64,000 bases of DNA from CBDATA01 sp965215615 (GTDB lineage: Bacteria > Acidobacteriota > Vicinamibacteria > Marinacidobacterales > Marinacidobacteraceae): positions 2,294,001-2,358,000 of the forward strand of contig OZ244068.1 of assembly GCA_965215615.1 (NCBI GenBank), in the 5' to 3' direction. A program made the translations under genes and the position numbers. Each line of letters opens with the position of its first letter. Positions within the stretch are counted from its first letter, which is position 1. Positions 33,565-41,088 of the stretch are shown here, in pieces. The notes beneath the pieces are model-generated. The model ran no database searches. It was not told the DNA's origin and saw only the letters and a list, made by a program, of their open reading frames with translations.

Positions 33565-33999
33565 ATGCCAGACCGATCCGCCGTAACCGCTCGGGAGCGC
33601 GAGGAGTTCGATCGGGCATTCCGCGCCCTCCCCGACGAGATCCCGAAGCGCGACCCCGTGGCCGAACCGATTCCCTCGGCAGAGGCCATCCTGAGGAAGC
33701 TGCGCGCGGGAACCCTGAAAGCGCGTGAATTTTCGGTGCGCCTGATGACCCGGGATCAGGCCCGGCCGGCGCTCGAAGCGTTCCTGCGCCGAAGCCGTCA
33801 CGAGGGATGCCGGGCGGTGAGGGTGATCCACGGGATGGGTCACCGGTCGCCGGGGGGACGCTCGATCCTTCGGGAGCGCGTCCCCGAATGGCTCGCCGAC
33901 TGGAAGCCGGAGCTGGTCCAGCGGTGGGAAGCTGCCCGCCAACGGGACGGCGGCGAGGGCGCTCTTTACGTGGTGCTGGCCCCGCGTCGCAGCCGCTGA
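33565..33999 (+). CDS. Smr-domain protein
   Basis: 144 aa. The C-terminal half is a small MutS-related (Smr) domain: VRLMTRDQARPALEAFL, then RVIHGMGHRSPGGRSILRERVPEWL, with the H-G-x-G loop that defines the family. Stand-alone Smr proteins are nucleases acting on branched DNA or on mRNA of stalled ribosomes. The usual D-L-H-G-x entry is here R-L-M-T, a variant that may affect activity. The N-terminus is a charged helix. The gene is divergent from xthA with 47 bases between starts and carries no obvious ribosome-binding site. Confidence 0.85.
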   Translation: MPDRSAVTAREREEFDRAFRALPDEIPKRDPVAEPIPSAEAILRKLRAGTLKAREFSVRLMTRDQARPALEAFLRRSRHEGCRAVRVIHGMGHRSPGGRSILRERVPEWLADWKPELVQRWEAARQRDGGEGALYVVLAPRRSR

Positions 34000-34010
34000 A
34001 CCACCCCGCC

Positions 34011-34016
34011 TAGACT
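34011..34016 (+). promoter_or_regulatory. -10-like box of the M20 peptidase, leaderless
   Basis: TAGACT is followed by seven bases and the ATG at 34024, with no ribosome-binding site between. It lies 11 bases after the Smr stop codon. Confidence 0.4.
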
Positions 34017-34023
34017 TTCGGGC

Positions 34024-35427
34024 ATGAGCTTTGCCCGCGAATTCGTTGACCGTTTCTGGGAGGAGGAGATCCTCCCCTCCCTCACCGAATACATCGCCGT
34101 TCCGAACGTTTCGGTGCTGTTCGACCCCGACTGGGAGGCCCACGGCCACATGGAGGAGGCGCTCCGGATGGGGCGGGAATTCATGGAGCGGCACGCGCCT
34201 CCGGGGGCGAAGCTCCACGTGGGGCGGATCCCGGGCCGGACACCGCTGCTCCTGCTCGATTGTCCGGGCGAGGCCGACGGGACCATCCTGATGTACGGCC
34301 ACCTCGACAAGCAGCCGGAAATGACCGGCTGGCGCGACGGCCTCGGCCCCTGGAAGCCGGTCCGCGAGGGGGACAAGCTCTACGGACGCGGCGGAGCCGA
34401 CGACGGATACGCGCTCTACTGCGCGCTCGCCGCCATGAAGGCGCTCCGCCTCGAAGGGAAAAAGCGCGCCCGGGTGGTGCTGCTCGTGGAGTTTTCGGAA
34501 GAGAGCGGCTCTCCTGATCTCCCGGCCTACATGGAGCACTTCGCGAGCGTGATCGGCAGTCCGGACCTCGTGATCTGCCTCGACTCCGGGGCCGGCAACT
34601 ACGACCAGCTCTGGTCCACGACCTCGCTCCGGGGCATGGTCGGCGGGGTGCTGCGCGCCGACGTGCTCAACGAAGGCGTGCACTCCGGGGATGCCGGCGG
34701 AGTGGTTCCCCCGCCCTTCCTCGTCCTGCGCAAGCTGCTCGACCGACTCGAACACCCGGGGAACGACCGGATGGTCGCCGATGCCTTCCACGCCGAGATT
34801 CCGGCCGAGCGGATCGCCCAGGCGGAAGCGGCGGCCGCGACCCTCGGAGAGGGCACCTTCGATCGCTTCCCATGGCACGGGGATACCCACGCGAGCGACG
34901 TTCCGACGAGCGAGCGTATCCTCAACCGCACCTGGCGGCCGAGCCTCGCGATCACCGGACAGGAGGGACTGCCGCCGCTCGAAAAGGCGGGCAACGTCCT
35001 GCTCCCCTACGTGGCCCTCAACTTCTCGATCCGGCTCCCACCGACCGCGGACCCGGCGAAAGCGCAGGCAGCGCTCAAGAAGGCGGTGGAAGCCGACCCG
35101 CCGTTCGGGGCCACCGTCAGCGTCCATTTCCACGAGCCGGCGAAGGGCTGGAGCGCGCCGCCGCTCGCCGACTGGCTTCGGGATGCCCTGGGCGATGCGT
35201 CACAAGCCGCCTGGGGGAAGCCCGCGATGCACATGGGCGAAGGCGGCTCGATCCCGTTCATGGCGATGCTGGGCGACCAATTCCCGAAAGCGCAGTTCGT
35301 CATCACCGGCGTCCTCGGCCCGAACTCCAACGCCCACGGCCCCAACGAGTTCCTCCACATCGCCTACGCCAAGCGGCTCACCGAAGCGGTCGCGACGGTG
35401 GTCGCCCGCCACGCGGAGCGGCGTTGA
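34024..35427 (+). CDS. M20 family metallopeptidase (dipeptidase-like)
   Basis: 467 aa, cytoplasmic (no signal peptide). Zinc-ligand blocks in order: MYGHLDKQPEM (His, then catalytic Asp), YGRGGADDGYALY (bridging Asp), LVEFSEESGSPDL (catalytic Glu pair), CLDSGAGNYD (Asp) and GPNSNAHGPNEFLHIAY (final His). The lid domain has NEGVHSGDAGGVV, as in the CNDP/ArgE-type dipeptidases. It likely cleaves dipeptides or N-acyl amino acids; the substrate is unknown. The start follows a -10-like box by seven bases. The TGA overlaps a possible TTG start of the ruined Fic gene that follows. Confidence 0.93.
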   Translation: MSFAREFVDRFWEEEILPSLTEYIAVPNVSVLFDPDWEAHGHMEEALRMGREFMERHAPPGAKLHVGRIPGRTPLLLLDCPGEADGTILMYGHLDKQPEMTGWRDGLGPWKPVREGDKLYGRGGADDGYALYCALAAMKALRLEGKKRARVVLLVEFSEESGSPDLPAYMEHFASVIGSPDLVICLDSGAGNYDQLWSTTSLRGMVGGVLRADVLNEGVHSGDAGGVVPPPFLVLRKLLDRLEHPGNDRMVADAFHAEIPAERIAQAEAAAATLGEGTFDRFPWHGDTHASDVPTSERILNRTWRPSLAITGQEGLPPLEKAGNVLLPYVALNFSIRLPPTADPAKAQAALKKAVEADPPFGATVSVHFHEPAKGWSAPPLADWLRDALGDASQAAWGKPAMHMGEGGSIPFMAMLGDQFPKAQFVITGVLGPNSNAHGPNEFLHIAYAKRLTEAVATVVARHAERR

Positions 35428-36744
35428 CGGGGGGGCTCGACGACACTCCCTACTCCAGCCCCGGCGACGGGGACTGGTTCGGGGAGCGTCACCAGAAGCT
35501 GGAAGCGCGGATGGCCCTCCTGCGATCGGAGGGCAAACTCTCGGAAGCGATGCTCCGCGCTTACTTCACCGACAAGCGCTTCGAGCAGGTCGCCGAATCG
35601 AACGCCATCGAAGGAAGCCGCTCAGCGTCGGCGAGACCGAACTCGCGATTCTGAAGGGAGTGACGATCACCGGGGCGAACACCTTCCTCCCGCCTTCATC
35701 GAGGTTCCGGGCGAAATGGAGCGGTGGTCGGGCTGGTCCTCCCGGAATGCCCACGCGCCGGGACTCCTGCGCGCCATCGTGCTCTCGACCTGGCTCGCGC
35801 ACATCCACCCCTTCGCGGACGGCAACGGGCGTGCCTAGCAGGCTGTGGAAAAACTAACGCGGCATTCGACGAGCGATGCATCCCGTCTGAACGCTCGCCT
35901 GGAGGCTCGCTCTTCGTTGCGATTCGCTCGAAATAGCGCTGCTATTGCTCACTCACGCGCCTTGTCAGCCGGGCGCCTCACCCGTCTCGGTGCTCACGCC
36001 AGTTTATCCACAGCCTGCTAGCGGGCCGTCCTGAACCTGGAGCTGATCCGGGCCGGCTATCCGGCGATCATCATCCGGAGGAAGGACCGCGGGCGGTATG
36101 TCGAAGCGCTCGCCCACTCGGATGAGGCGGGCGACCTCCGGCCAATCGCCGAGTTGATCCTGACGCGGGCGGAACACGCGCTCGGAGAACTGGAACGGGC
36201 CGCTTCCCGGGAGCAGGGATTCGACCCGGCTCGCGCCAGCATCCGACAGGCTGCCATCTGGAACGACGCGACGAAGCTCCTCTTCTCGCTGATCGAAGAC
36301 CGGCTCGAAGAGGCGTTTCCCGACGCGGTGCGCACCCAGTGGTATTCGGGAGAACTCACCGTGAACGACTACATCGCGCTCTCCCGGAGCGATTCCTCGG
36401 GCAACTCGTGGCTTTTTCGGATGGATCTCGCCCCTCCCGGACTTCCGGGCGCGCGGTTCCTGGCGTGGGTCGGCTACCGGAGCCGGGCGATACGCGACGG
36501 ACAGGGACTGGATGCCGGACCCGCGATCTTCTGGTCCGCTCCCGATCCTACCGGCTGGGAGCAGTGGAGCAAGCGGGACGAAGCGGCACCGGGGCCCTCC
36601 GAACTCACGCTTCCGCTCCCGAACGCCGATGCCTGGATCGGCCGCACGGCGGACGGGCAGATCCACCGCTACCCGCCGAGCGAACTGGTGCGCCGGATCG
36701 TGGAGGCGGCGGCCGATGCCGCATCCCGCGGCCAGGACGGTTGA
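35424..36744 (+). pseudogene. Fic-domain protein gene, disrupted by frameshifts, deletion, stop and a 179-bp repeat
   Basis: The 5' part reads FEQVAESNAIEGS, the Fic inhibitory/N-terminal block. It then shifts frame to LSVGETELAILKGVTITG. An internal deletion removes the core up to LPPAFIEVPGEMERW in a third frame. The motif HPFADGNGRA (Fic catalytic loop HPFxDGNGR) ends in TAG exactly where a 179-bp element is inserted (35839-36017). Beyond it the same protein resumes with RAVLNLELIRAGYPA and continues to 36744. The CTAG duplicated around the insert contains the in-frame stop, so that nonsense change may predate the insertion. Fic proteins transfer AMP to target proteins; this one cannot be made. 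Confidence 0.88.
35839..36017 (-). mobile_element. 179-bp MITE-like element, copy 1, inside the Fic gene
   Basis: Non-coding element bounded by inverted ends CAGGCTGTGGA and TCCACAGCCTG and flanked by a duplicated CTAG. It is in the opposite orientation to the two copies at 44626-44987 and nearly identical to them. It carries an internal hairpin (AATAGC-loop-GCTATT). It has no transposase, so it must be moved in trans. Confidence 0.85.
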
Positions 36745-36756
36745 CCGCCCGAGGAT

Positions 36757-37341
36757 TCAGAGGCCGGGTTCGCCCCACGCCGCGCCGAAAACGATCTCGT
36801 CGAGCGTCCGGCGCATCCGCGGCTTCTCATCCCGCTCGCGGAGCGCCGGGTCGGCGGCTTCCGCCAGATAGCCCACCGCGAAACCGGTCACCGCCTCGAA
36901 CTCCTCGGGGATGGCGAAGGCTTCCCGCGCCTTTTCCGGAAGGATTCCCGCCATCTGGTGCACGAAGAGCCCCCGCTCCGTCGCCTCGAAGGTGAGATTC
37001 GCGACCGCGAGGCCGAGATCGTGCTGCGCGACGCGGTTCGGTTTCGCATTCCGGGAGAACGTATTCCGGACACACGCGAGCCCGAGGACCGGTGCCGCCC
37101 GGCCCCACGTCTGATTCCCCTCCATCAGACACCCGAGCACCCGCTCGAAGTCATCGGCCCGATCCCGGCGTGCGACGAGGAAACGCCAGGGCTGCTCGTT
37201 GAAGGAGGAGGCCGCCCAGCGCGCCGCTTCGAAGAGGGCCCGCAGGCTGTCTTCCGGAATGGCGCGGCTCGAGAAGCCGTAAGGGCTCCAGCGCCGCGCG
37301 ATCAGTTCGTGGACGGGGTGGTCGGGAACGGCGATCTTCAT
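36757..37341 (-). CDS. Nitroreductase family protein
   Basis: 194 aa FMN-dependent nitroreductase-fold protein. RRWSPYGFSSRAIPEDSL, then FEAARWAASSFNEQPWRFLV, is the characteristic FMN-binding N-terminus. VGYLAEAADP and the C-terminal RRTLDEIVF complete the family pattern. Such enzymes reduce quinones or nitro-compounds with NAD(P)H; the physiological substrate is unknown. The start at 37341 is preceded at nine bases by TACAAT. The gene is divergent from an SDR gene; the 48-base gap must hold both promoters. It ends 12 bases after the ruined Fic gene (convergent). Confidence 0.92.
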   Translation of the reverse strand: MKIAVPDHPVHELIARRWSPYGFSSRAIPEDSLRALFEAARWAASSFNEQPWRFLVARRDRADDFERVLGCLMEGNQTWGRAAPVLGLACVRNTFSRNAKPNRVAQHDLGLAVANLTFEATERGLFVHQMAGILPEKAREAFAIPEEFEAVTGFAVGYLAEAADPALRERDEKPRMRRTLDEIVFGAAWGEPGL

Positions 37342-37350
37342 CACCACGGG

Positions 37351-37356
37351 ATTGTA
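37351..37356 (-). promoter_or_regulatory. -10-like box of the nitroreductase gene
   Basis: TACAAT on the minus strand, nine bases before the ATG at 37341. The same bases, read on the plus strand as TTGTAG (37352-37357), lie 17 bases before the SDR -10 box. The two promoters may therefore overlap. Confidence 0.45.
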
Positions 37357-37374
37357 GGAAGCGAAGCAGCCGCC

Positions 37375-37380
37375 TACCAT
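37375..37380 (+). promoter_or_regulatory. -10-like box of the SDR gene
   Basis: TACCAT is followed by nine bases and the GTG at 37390, with no ribosome-binding site. A -35-like TTGTAG lies 17 bases upstream at 37352-37357. Confidence 0.45.
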
Positions 37381-37389
37381 CCCGGCACC

Positions 37390-38406
37390 GTGCGCATCAC
37401 CGGGAAGCTCCGGGGGCAGATCGCCGTGGTGGCGGGTGCCACCCGCGGGGCGGGGCGGGGGATCGCCCGGATGCTCGGCGAGGCAGGGGCCACCGTCTAT
37501 TGCACCGGGCGCAGCACACGGGACAACCCGGCAACCGAAGGGCGGCCGGAGACGATCGAGGAGACCGCCGAAGCGGTTGGCCGGGCAGGTGGCCGCGGCA
37601 TCGCCGTCCGTTGCGACCACACCGAGGAACAGGAAGTCGAGGCGCTCTTCGCCCGCATCCGGAAAGACCACGGGCGGCTCGACATCCTGGTGAACGACAT
37701 CTGGGGCGGAGACGCACTCACCGAATGGGGCGCGCCCTTCTGGGAACTCTCGACGGAGAAGGGATTCGCCCTCTTCGAGCGGGCGATCCACACCCACGTC
37801 ATCACGAGCCGCCACGGAGCGCCGCTGATGGTGGAGCAGAACGCCGGGCTCATCGTCGAAATGACCGACGGCGACACCCTCGGCTATCGCGGCAACCTGT
37901 TCTACGACCTCGCGAAGAACGCGGCGATCCGGCTGGCCGAGGCGATGGCGAAGGATCTCCACGCCCACGAGATCACGGCGCTGGCCCTCACTCCCGGATT
38001 CCTGCGCTCCGAGGCGGTGCTCGACCACTTCGGGGTGAAGGAAGCCAACTGGCGCGACGCGATCAGCAAGGATCCGTGGTTCGCGGAATCCGAAACCCCG
38101 TGTTTCGTGGGGCGCGCGGTGGCCGCACTCGCCGCCGACCCGAACGTGCGCGAAAAGAACAGCGGGCTGTTTTCGAGCTGGGAACTCGCGAAGGAGTACG
38201 GCTTCACTGACTTCGACGGGCGGCAGCCGGACTGGGGGAGCTTCTACCGGGGGCGGGTGAAGGAAATCGTGGAGCGGGATGAAGCACCCGACGAACTGGA
38301 GCGTTTCGCGGTCCGGAGCCGGCTCTACCAGTTGGAACGGGAGCCGGACAGCACAGGCGAACAGGCGAAGCTCCGCGAGTGGCTCGAAGCGCAAGGCGCT
38401 CCGTAA
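37390..38406 (+). CDS. SDR family oxidoreductase
   Basis: 338 aa, longer than a classical SDR (about 250) because of a C-terminal extension rich in charged residues. The cofactor loop is VAGATRGAGRGIA (T-G-x3-G-x-G type), followed by the strand end YCTGRS, where the Arg suggests NADP preference. DILVNDIWGG replaces N-N-A-G. The catalytic Tyr/Lys pair is in FYDLAKNAA; the catalytic Ser position is Thr/Asp-rich (EMTDGDT), an unusual substitution. Substrate unknown. It starts with GTG nine bases after a -10-like box. It is divergent from the nitroreductase gene, which suggests shared regulation. Confidence 0.88.
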   Translation: MRITGKLRGQIAVVAGATRGAGRGIARMLGEAGATVYCTGRSTRDNPATEGRPETIEETAEAVGRAGGRGIAVRCDHTEEQEVEALFARIRKDHGRLDILVNDIWGGDALTEWGAPFWELSTEKGFALFERAIHTHVITSRHGAPLMVEQNAGLIVEMTDGDTLGYRGNLFYDLAKNAAIRLAEAMAKDLHAHEITALALTPGFLRSEAVLDHFGVKEANWRDAISKDPWFAESETPCFVGRAVAALAADPNVREKNSGLFSSWELAKEYGFTDFDGRQPDWGSFYRGRVKEIVERDEAPDELERFAVRSRLYQLEREPDSTGEQAKLREWLEAQGAP

Positions 38407-38409
38407 AGT

Positions 38410-39051
38410 TCAGTCGGCTACGACGACCTCTCCCGTTCCGGGATCGAGCGTGACAGTCGCTATCTGGCCGAGGACCGGATCCCCCAAGGCCGAGCGTCGG
38501 AACACGGGCAGATTCGTTCCCGGGCATCGTGCAGACGGCACCACGAGGGCATCCAGATTCGCTGCGTTGGCCTCGGCTCCTATTCCGTTACAGAACGCAT
38601 AGTCCGCCTTGTGAATCAGGTCCGGCCAATCCCGCACCTTGGGGCGCAGATCCTTTTCTTCACCACGGAACGTACACCGTAGCCACCGATAGTAAGCCCG
38701 TCGCGGTCTGACGGGCGATCCCGCGTGCTTCGGGAACCAGTGTCTGATCTCTGCCTCCGCCGTGGCAGCTTCCAGCGAGCCGTAGAACACCGGGAACGAG
38801 CCATCCGAGAACCTCGTTTGGTTCTTCAGTTTCCGGAAACGCCGAAAGGGACCGTCGCAATGCTCCTGTGCATCAGGCCGATATCCCGCTGCGGCGAGAC
38901 TCGCCTTCAATTCGATCTGCCCCTGGGAATCGATACCGAGCTCCGCCAGCAGATCTGGAGCCGGCAGGTAAGCGAGCCGGAACATCCGACGGGTGCTCTG
39001 CCTCGAGGGAATCGCTTCCAGCAACCTACCTGCGCCCGGTGAATTCGACAT
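38410..39051 (-). CDS. RES-domain toxin (NAD+ phosphorylase family)
   Basis: 213 aa. The RES pattern is visible: FRLAY near the start, NQTRFSDGSFPVFYGSLEAATAEAEI in the middle and LVVPSARCPGTNLPVF toward the end. RES toxins of type II systems deplete NAD+. The length exceeds minimal RES toxins (about 150-160 aa). The start lies 26 bases inside the upstream antitoxin gene, preceded by a GAAGGA site, so translation is coupled. Confidence 0.88.
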   Translation of the reverse strand: MSNSPGAGRLLEAIPSRQSTRRMFRLAYLPAPDLLAELGIDSQGQIELKASLAAAGYRPDAQEHCDGPFRRFRKLKNQTRFSDGSFPVFYGSLEAATAEAEIRHWFPKHAGSPVRPRRAYYRWLRCTFRGEEKDLRPKVRDWPDLIHKADYAFCNGIGAEANAANLDALVVPSARCPGTNLPVFRRSALGDPVLGQIATVTLDPGTGEVVVAD

Positions 39052-39484
39052 ATTCCTTCACCCACAACAAACCTTCCATGGAACCACCGAGCAGGATTTC
39101 CAAGGGGCTTTGCCCATCAAGCATGGCGTGGGGCTCTCGGATCCACTCGTTTTCAACCTCGAGATCCCGAAACACGGACGACAGGGTCTCGTGGATCCGG
39201 AACAGGTGTGCAACCCGGTCCTGCGTGTCCCGACTCAGTGCAGGTTGCTTCCCGTCCAACATGGCCTCAACGTGCTCGCGCTCCTTGTCCCGGAAACCGA
39301 GCAGGGCCGAAGCATGACTCCGATCCAGATTCCACCGTGGCAACAGTTTCAGGACGAACTGCATCGTGCCCGGAAGTCTTCGCGCGGGAAATCTGGTATC
39401 CGGACGCGGGACAGCGGGGTGAACTTCCAGAAAATCCTTTCGAGAGACCTCATCTCGGCGGACAGACAGCTCACTCCCCACCAT
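39026..39484 (-). CDS. Xre/MbcA/ParS-type antitoxin for the RES toxin
   Basis: About 152 aa. The C-terminal toxin-binding domain is clear: EWIREPHAMLDGQSPLEILLGG, then MEGLLWVKEYVE. The central helices (LGFRDKEREHVEAMLDGKQ) resemble the Xre-like DNA-binding part. Start choice is uncertain: ATG at 39484 has AGGGG just upstream; an ATG at 39364 or a start at 39550 are alternatives. It overlaps the RES toxin gene, the usual antitoxin-first order. Confidence 0.83.
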   Translation of the reverse strand: MVGSELSVRRDEVSRKDFLEVHPAVPRPDTRFPARRLPGTMQFVLKLLPRWNLDRSHASALLGFRDKEREHVEAMLDGKQPALSRDTQDRVAHLFRIHETLSSVFRDLEVENEWIREPHAMLDGQSPLEILLGGSMEGLLWVKEYVEFTGRR

Positions 39485-39546
39485 AGCCCCTGACAACGAG
39501 GCCGGAACTGCATCCAGTGGGCCCGCCGGCCCCGCCAGACCCGGGA

Positions 39547-40134
39547 TCACGGTGCGCTGTCGTCGGAAGGAAGCGGCACGAGAACAACGCGACCACCGGC
39601 TCCTTCGCCGCCGGCCTCTCCCGCTTCGAATCCGGAGCCACCACCACCACCGCCTCCCCCCGCACCGATAGTTATGTGGAATGGGTCACCGGGCGACAGG
39701 CTTTCGAGTTCCACCACCAGGGTTTCCCCGATAAAACCTCGACCTCCATCGCCTCCGCTCGCGACGATACGATCCGATTTCGGTTCGATTCGAGCGCCTC
39801 GACCACCTTCTCCGCCCCCAAATCCGGATCCCGTCCCGGATGACCCCGGCAACGGCTGGCCATCCTTCATTCCCCCGCCACCGCCGCCGTTGCCTCCCCT
39901 CCCTCCACGAGCCACGTGATGCGTCGGCCCAACCTGCAGCGTTGTCTCCTCGCCGCCGCCACCGCCGCCACCGCCGCCGCCACCGTGGAGGTTGAGGCCG
40001 TGTACACAGAACGCGCCACCCCCGCCTCCGCCTCCACCAGCACCGCCGGTGATAACGGCCAACCCCCGGCTCGACTGCCACGGCCAGGCGAATGCGCCTG
40101 ACGTGACGATCCGTCGGATATCGCTGCTGCTCAC
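39547..40134 (-). CDS. Glycine-rich protein with tandem poly-Gly segments
   Basis: 195 aa beginning with GTG after GAAGAGA. After SSDIRRIVTSGAFAWPW the sequence alternates short beta-strand-like pieces (GLAVITGGAG, FIGETLVVELESL, DPFHITIGAGG, GRVVLVPL) with glycine runs of up to 11 residues. Strand-turn-poly-Gly alternation of the type hI(x)IGAGG is typical of glycine-rich domains in surface or phage tail proteins, where Gly-rich helices pack together. No signal peptide is evident. Codons of the glycine runs are GGN-biased with frequent GGT/GGC/GGA mixing, so it is not a simple repeat artefact. Function unknown. It lies 53 bases after the SUMF1-like gene on the same strand. Confidence 0.65.
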   Translation of the reverse strand: MSSSDIRRIVTSGAFAWPWQSSRGLAVITGGAGGGGGGGGAFCVHGLNLHGGGGGGGGGGGEETTLQVGPTHHVARGGRGGNGGGGGGMKDGQPLPGSSGTGSGFGGGEGGRGARIEPKSDRIVASGGDGGRGFIGETLVVELESLSPGDPFHITIGAGGGGGGGGSGFEAGEAGGEGAGGRVVLVPLPSDDSAP

Positions 40135-40187
40135 TGTCTCTTCGTCAGAGGGGGGCGGATCGTAGCACCGCGCTGGCGCGACCCGGA

Positions 40188-41075
40188 CTACGGATTCCGG
40201 ACGACGCGGAAACTCACGTGGTCGCTGCGATAGACCGGGGGGTCGTTCAGGAACCGGGCGGAGCAGGTGACCGAAGTCGGGCCGCTGTTCCAGGCGCCGC
40301 CACGGAGCACCCGCTCGTGTCCGGCCGAGGGGCCCTGCGGATCCACGACCGGAGACTCGGGCCGACGAACCCGCTCGGCGAAGGTTTCGGCCGAGGCGAA
40401 ATCCTGGACCCACTCCCAGTTGTTGCCCACCACGTCGTGGAGCCCGAACGGGTTCGCCGGATATCGGTCCTTCGGGGTAATCAGGGTGTGCTCGTCGCGT
40501 GGCCACGGTTCACCCGGGTCGCGCCAGGTCGCGGCGCTGTTGAGCTTCGTGGCATCGAATCCGTCGCCCCACCAGTAGGTCGTCTGGGTTCCGGCCCGGC
40601 AGGCGTACTCCCACTCGGCCTCGGTCGGGAGCCGGTAGGCGCGGCCGCTCTTCCGGCTGAGCCAGCGGGTGTACGCCACCGCATCGTTCCAGCTCACCTG
40701 GACTACCGAATACTGCTCCGGTTCGGCCACTTCGGACCCGGGGCCCCAGGGCTCGCGCCAGGAGTAACCGGGGTGGTAGGTGAAGCTCCCTTCGGAAAGG
40801 ATCCGGCCGGTTCCGGACTTCTCCGCATCGGTCACGTAGCCGGTCTCTTCGACGAAGGCCGCGAATTCGGCGTGCGTGACTTCGTATCGGCCGATCCAGA
40901 AATCCGAGACCTGGACGGCGTGGAGTGGCTTCTCGTGGGCGGGGCCGGCTTGCGAACCCATGAAGAAGAGCCCGCCCTCGATCCGGACCATCTCCGGCTC
41001 GACGAATTCCGGCTGGGCGAACGAGGCCCCGGCGAACCCGAAAAGCGCCAGGGAAAATGCGACGTTGCGAAACAT
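40188..41075 (-). CDS. Secreted SUMF1/FGE-fold protein
   Basis: 295 aa with a signal peptide (ALFGFAGASFAQ). The formylglycine-generating-enzyme sulfatase fold is clear: MVRIEGGLFFMGS, VSDFWIGRYEVTHAEFAAFV, VVQVSWNDAVAYTRWLS, YRLPTEAEWEYACRAG, DVVGNNWEWVQD and RVLRGGAWNSG. The copper-binding cysteine pair of true FGE is missing: the position reads GGAWNSGPTSVTC. Sulfatase activation is therefore unlikely, and a binding or other role (as in PvdO or EgtB relatives) is more probable. It starts 13 bases after the second gamma-glutamyltransferase gene, same strand. Confidence 0.9.
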   Translation of the reverse strand: MFRNVAFSLALFGFAGASFAQPEFVEPEMVRIEGGLFFMGSQAGPAHEKPLHAVQVSDFWIGRYEVTHAEFAAFVEETGYVTDAEKSGTGRILSEGSFTYHPGYSWREPWGPGSEVAEPEQYSVVQVSWNDAVAYTRWLSRKSGRAYRLPTEAEWEYACRAGTQTTYWWGDGFDATKLNSAATWRDPGEPWPRDEHTLITPKDRYPANPFGLHDVVGNNWEWVQDFASAETFAERVRRPESPVVDPQGPSAGHERVLRGGAWNSGPTSVTCSARFLNDPPVYRSDHVSFRVVRNP

Positions 41076-41088
41076 GACTCGACCTCCT

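Noticed and set aside
39547..40506. Extending the glycine-rich gene upstream to 40506
   Set aside because: The extension is antisense to the SUMF1-like gene; a GTG with GAAGAGA at 40134 gives the plausible start.
40188..41075. Formylglycine-generating enzyme
   Set aside because: The copper-binding Cys pair is absent; only the fold is conserved, and no sulfatase gene lies in the window.
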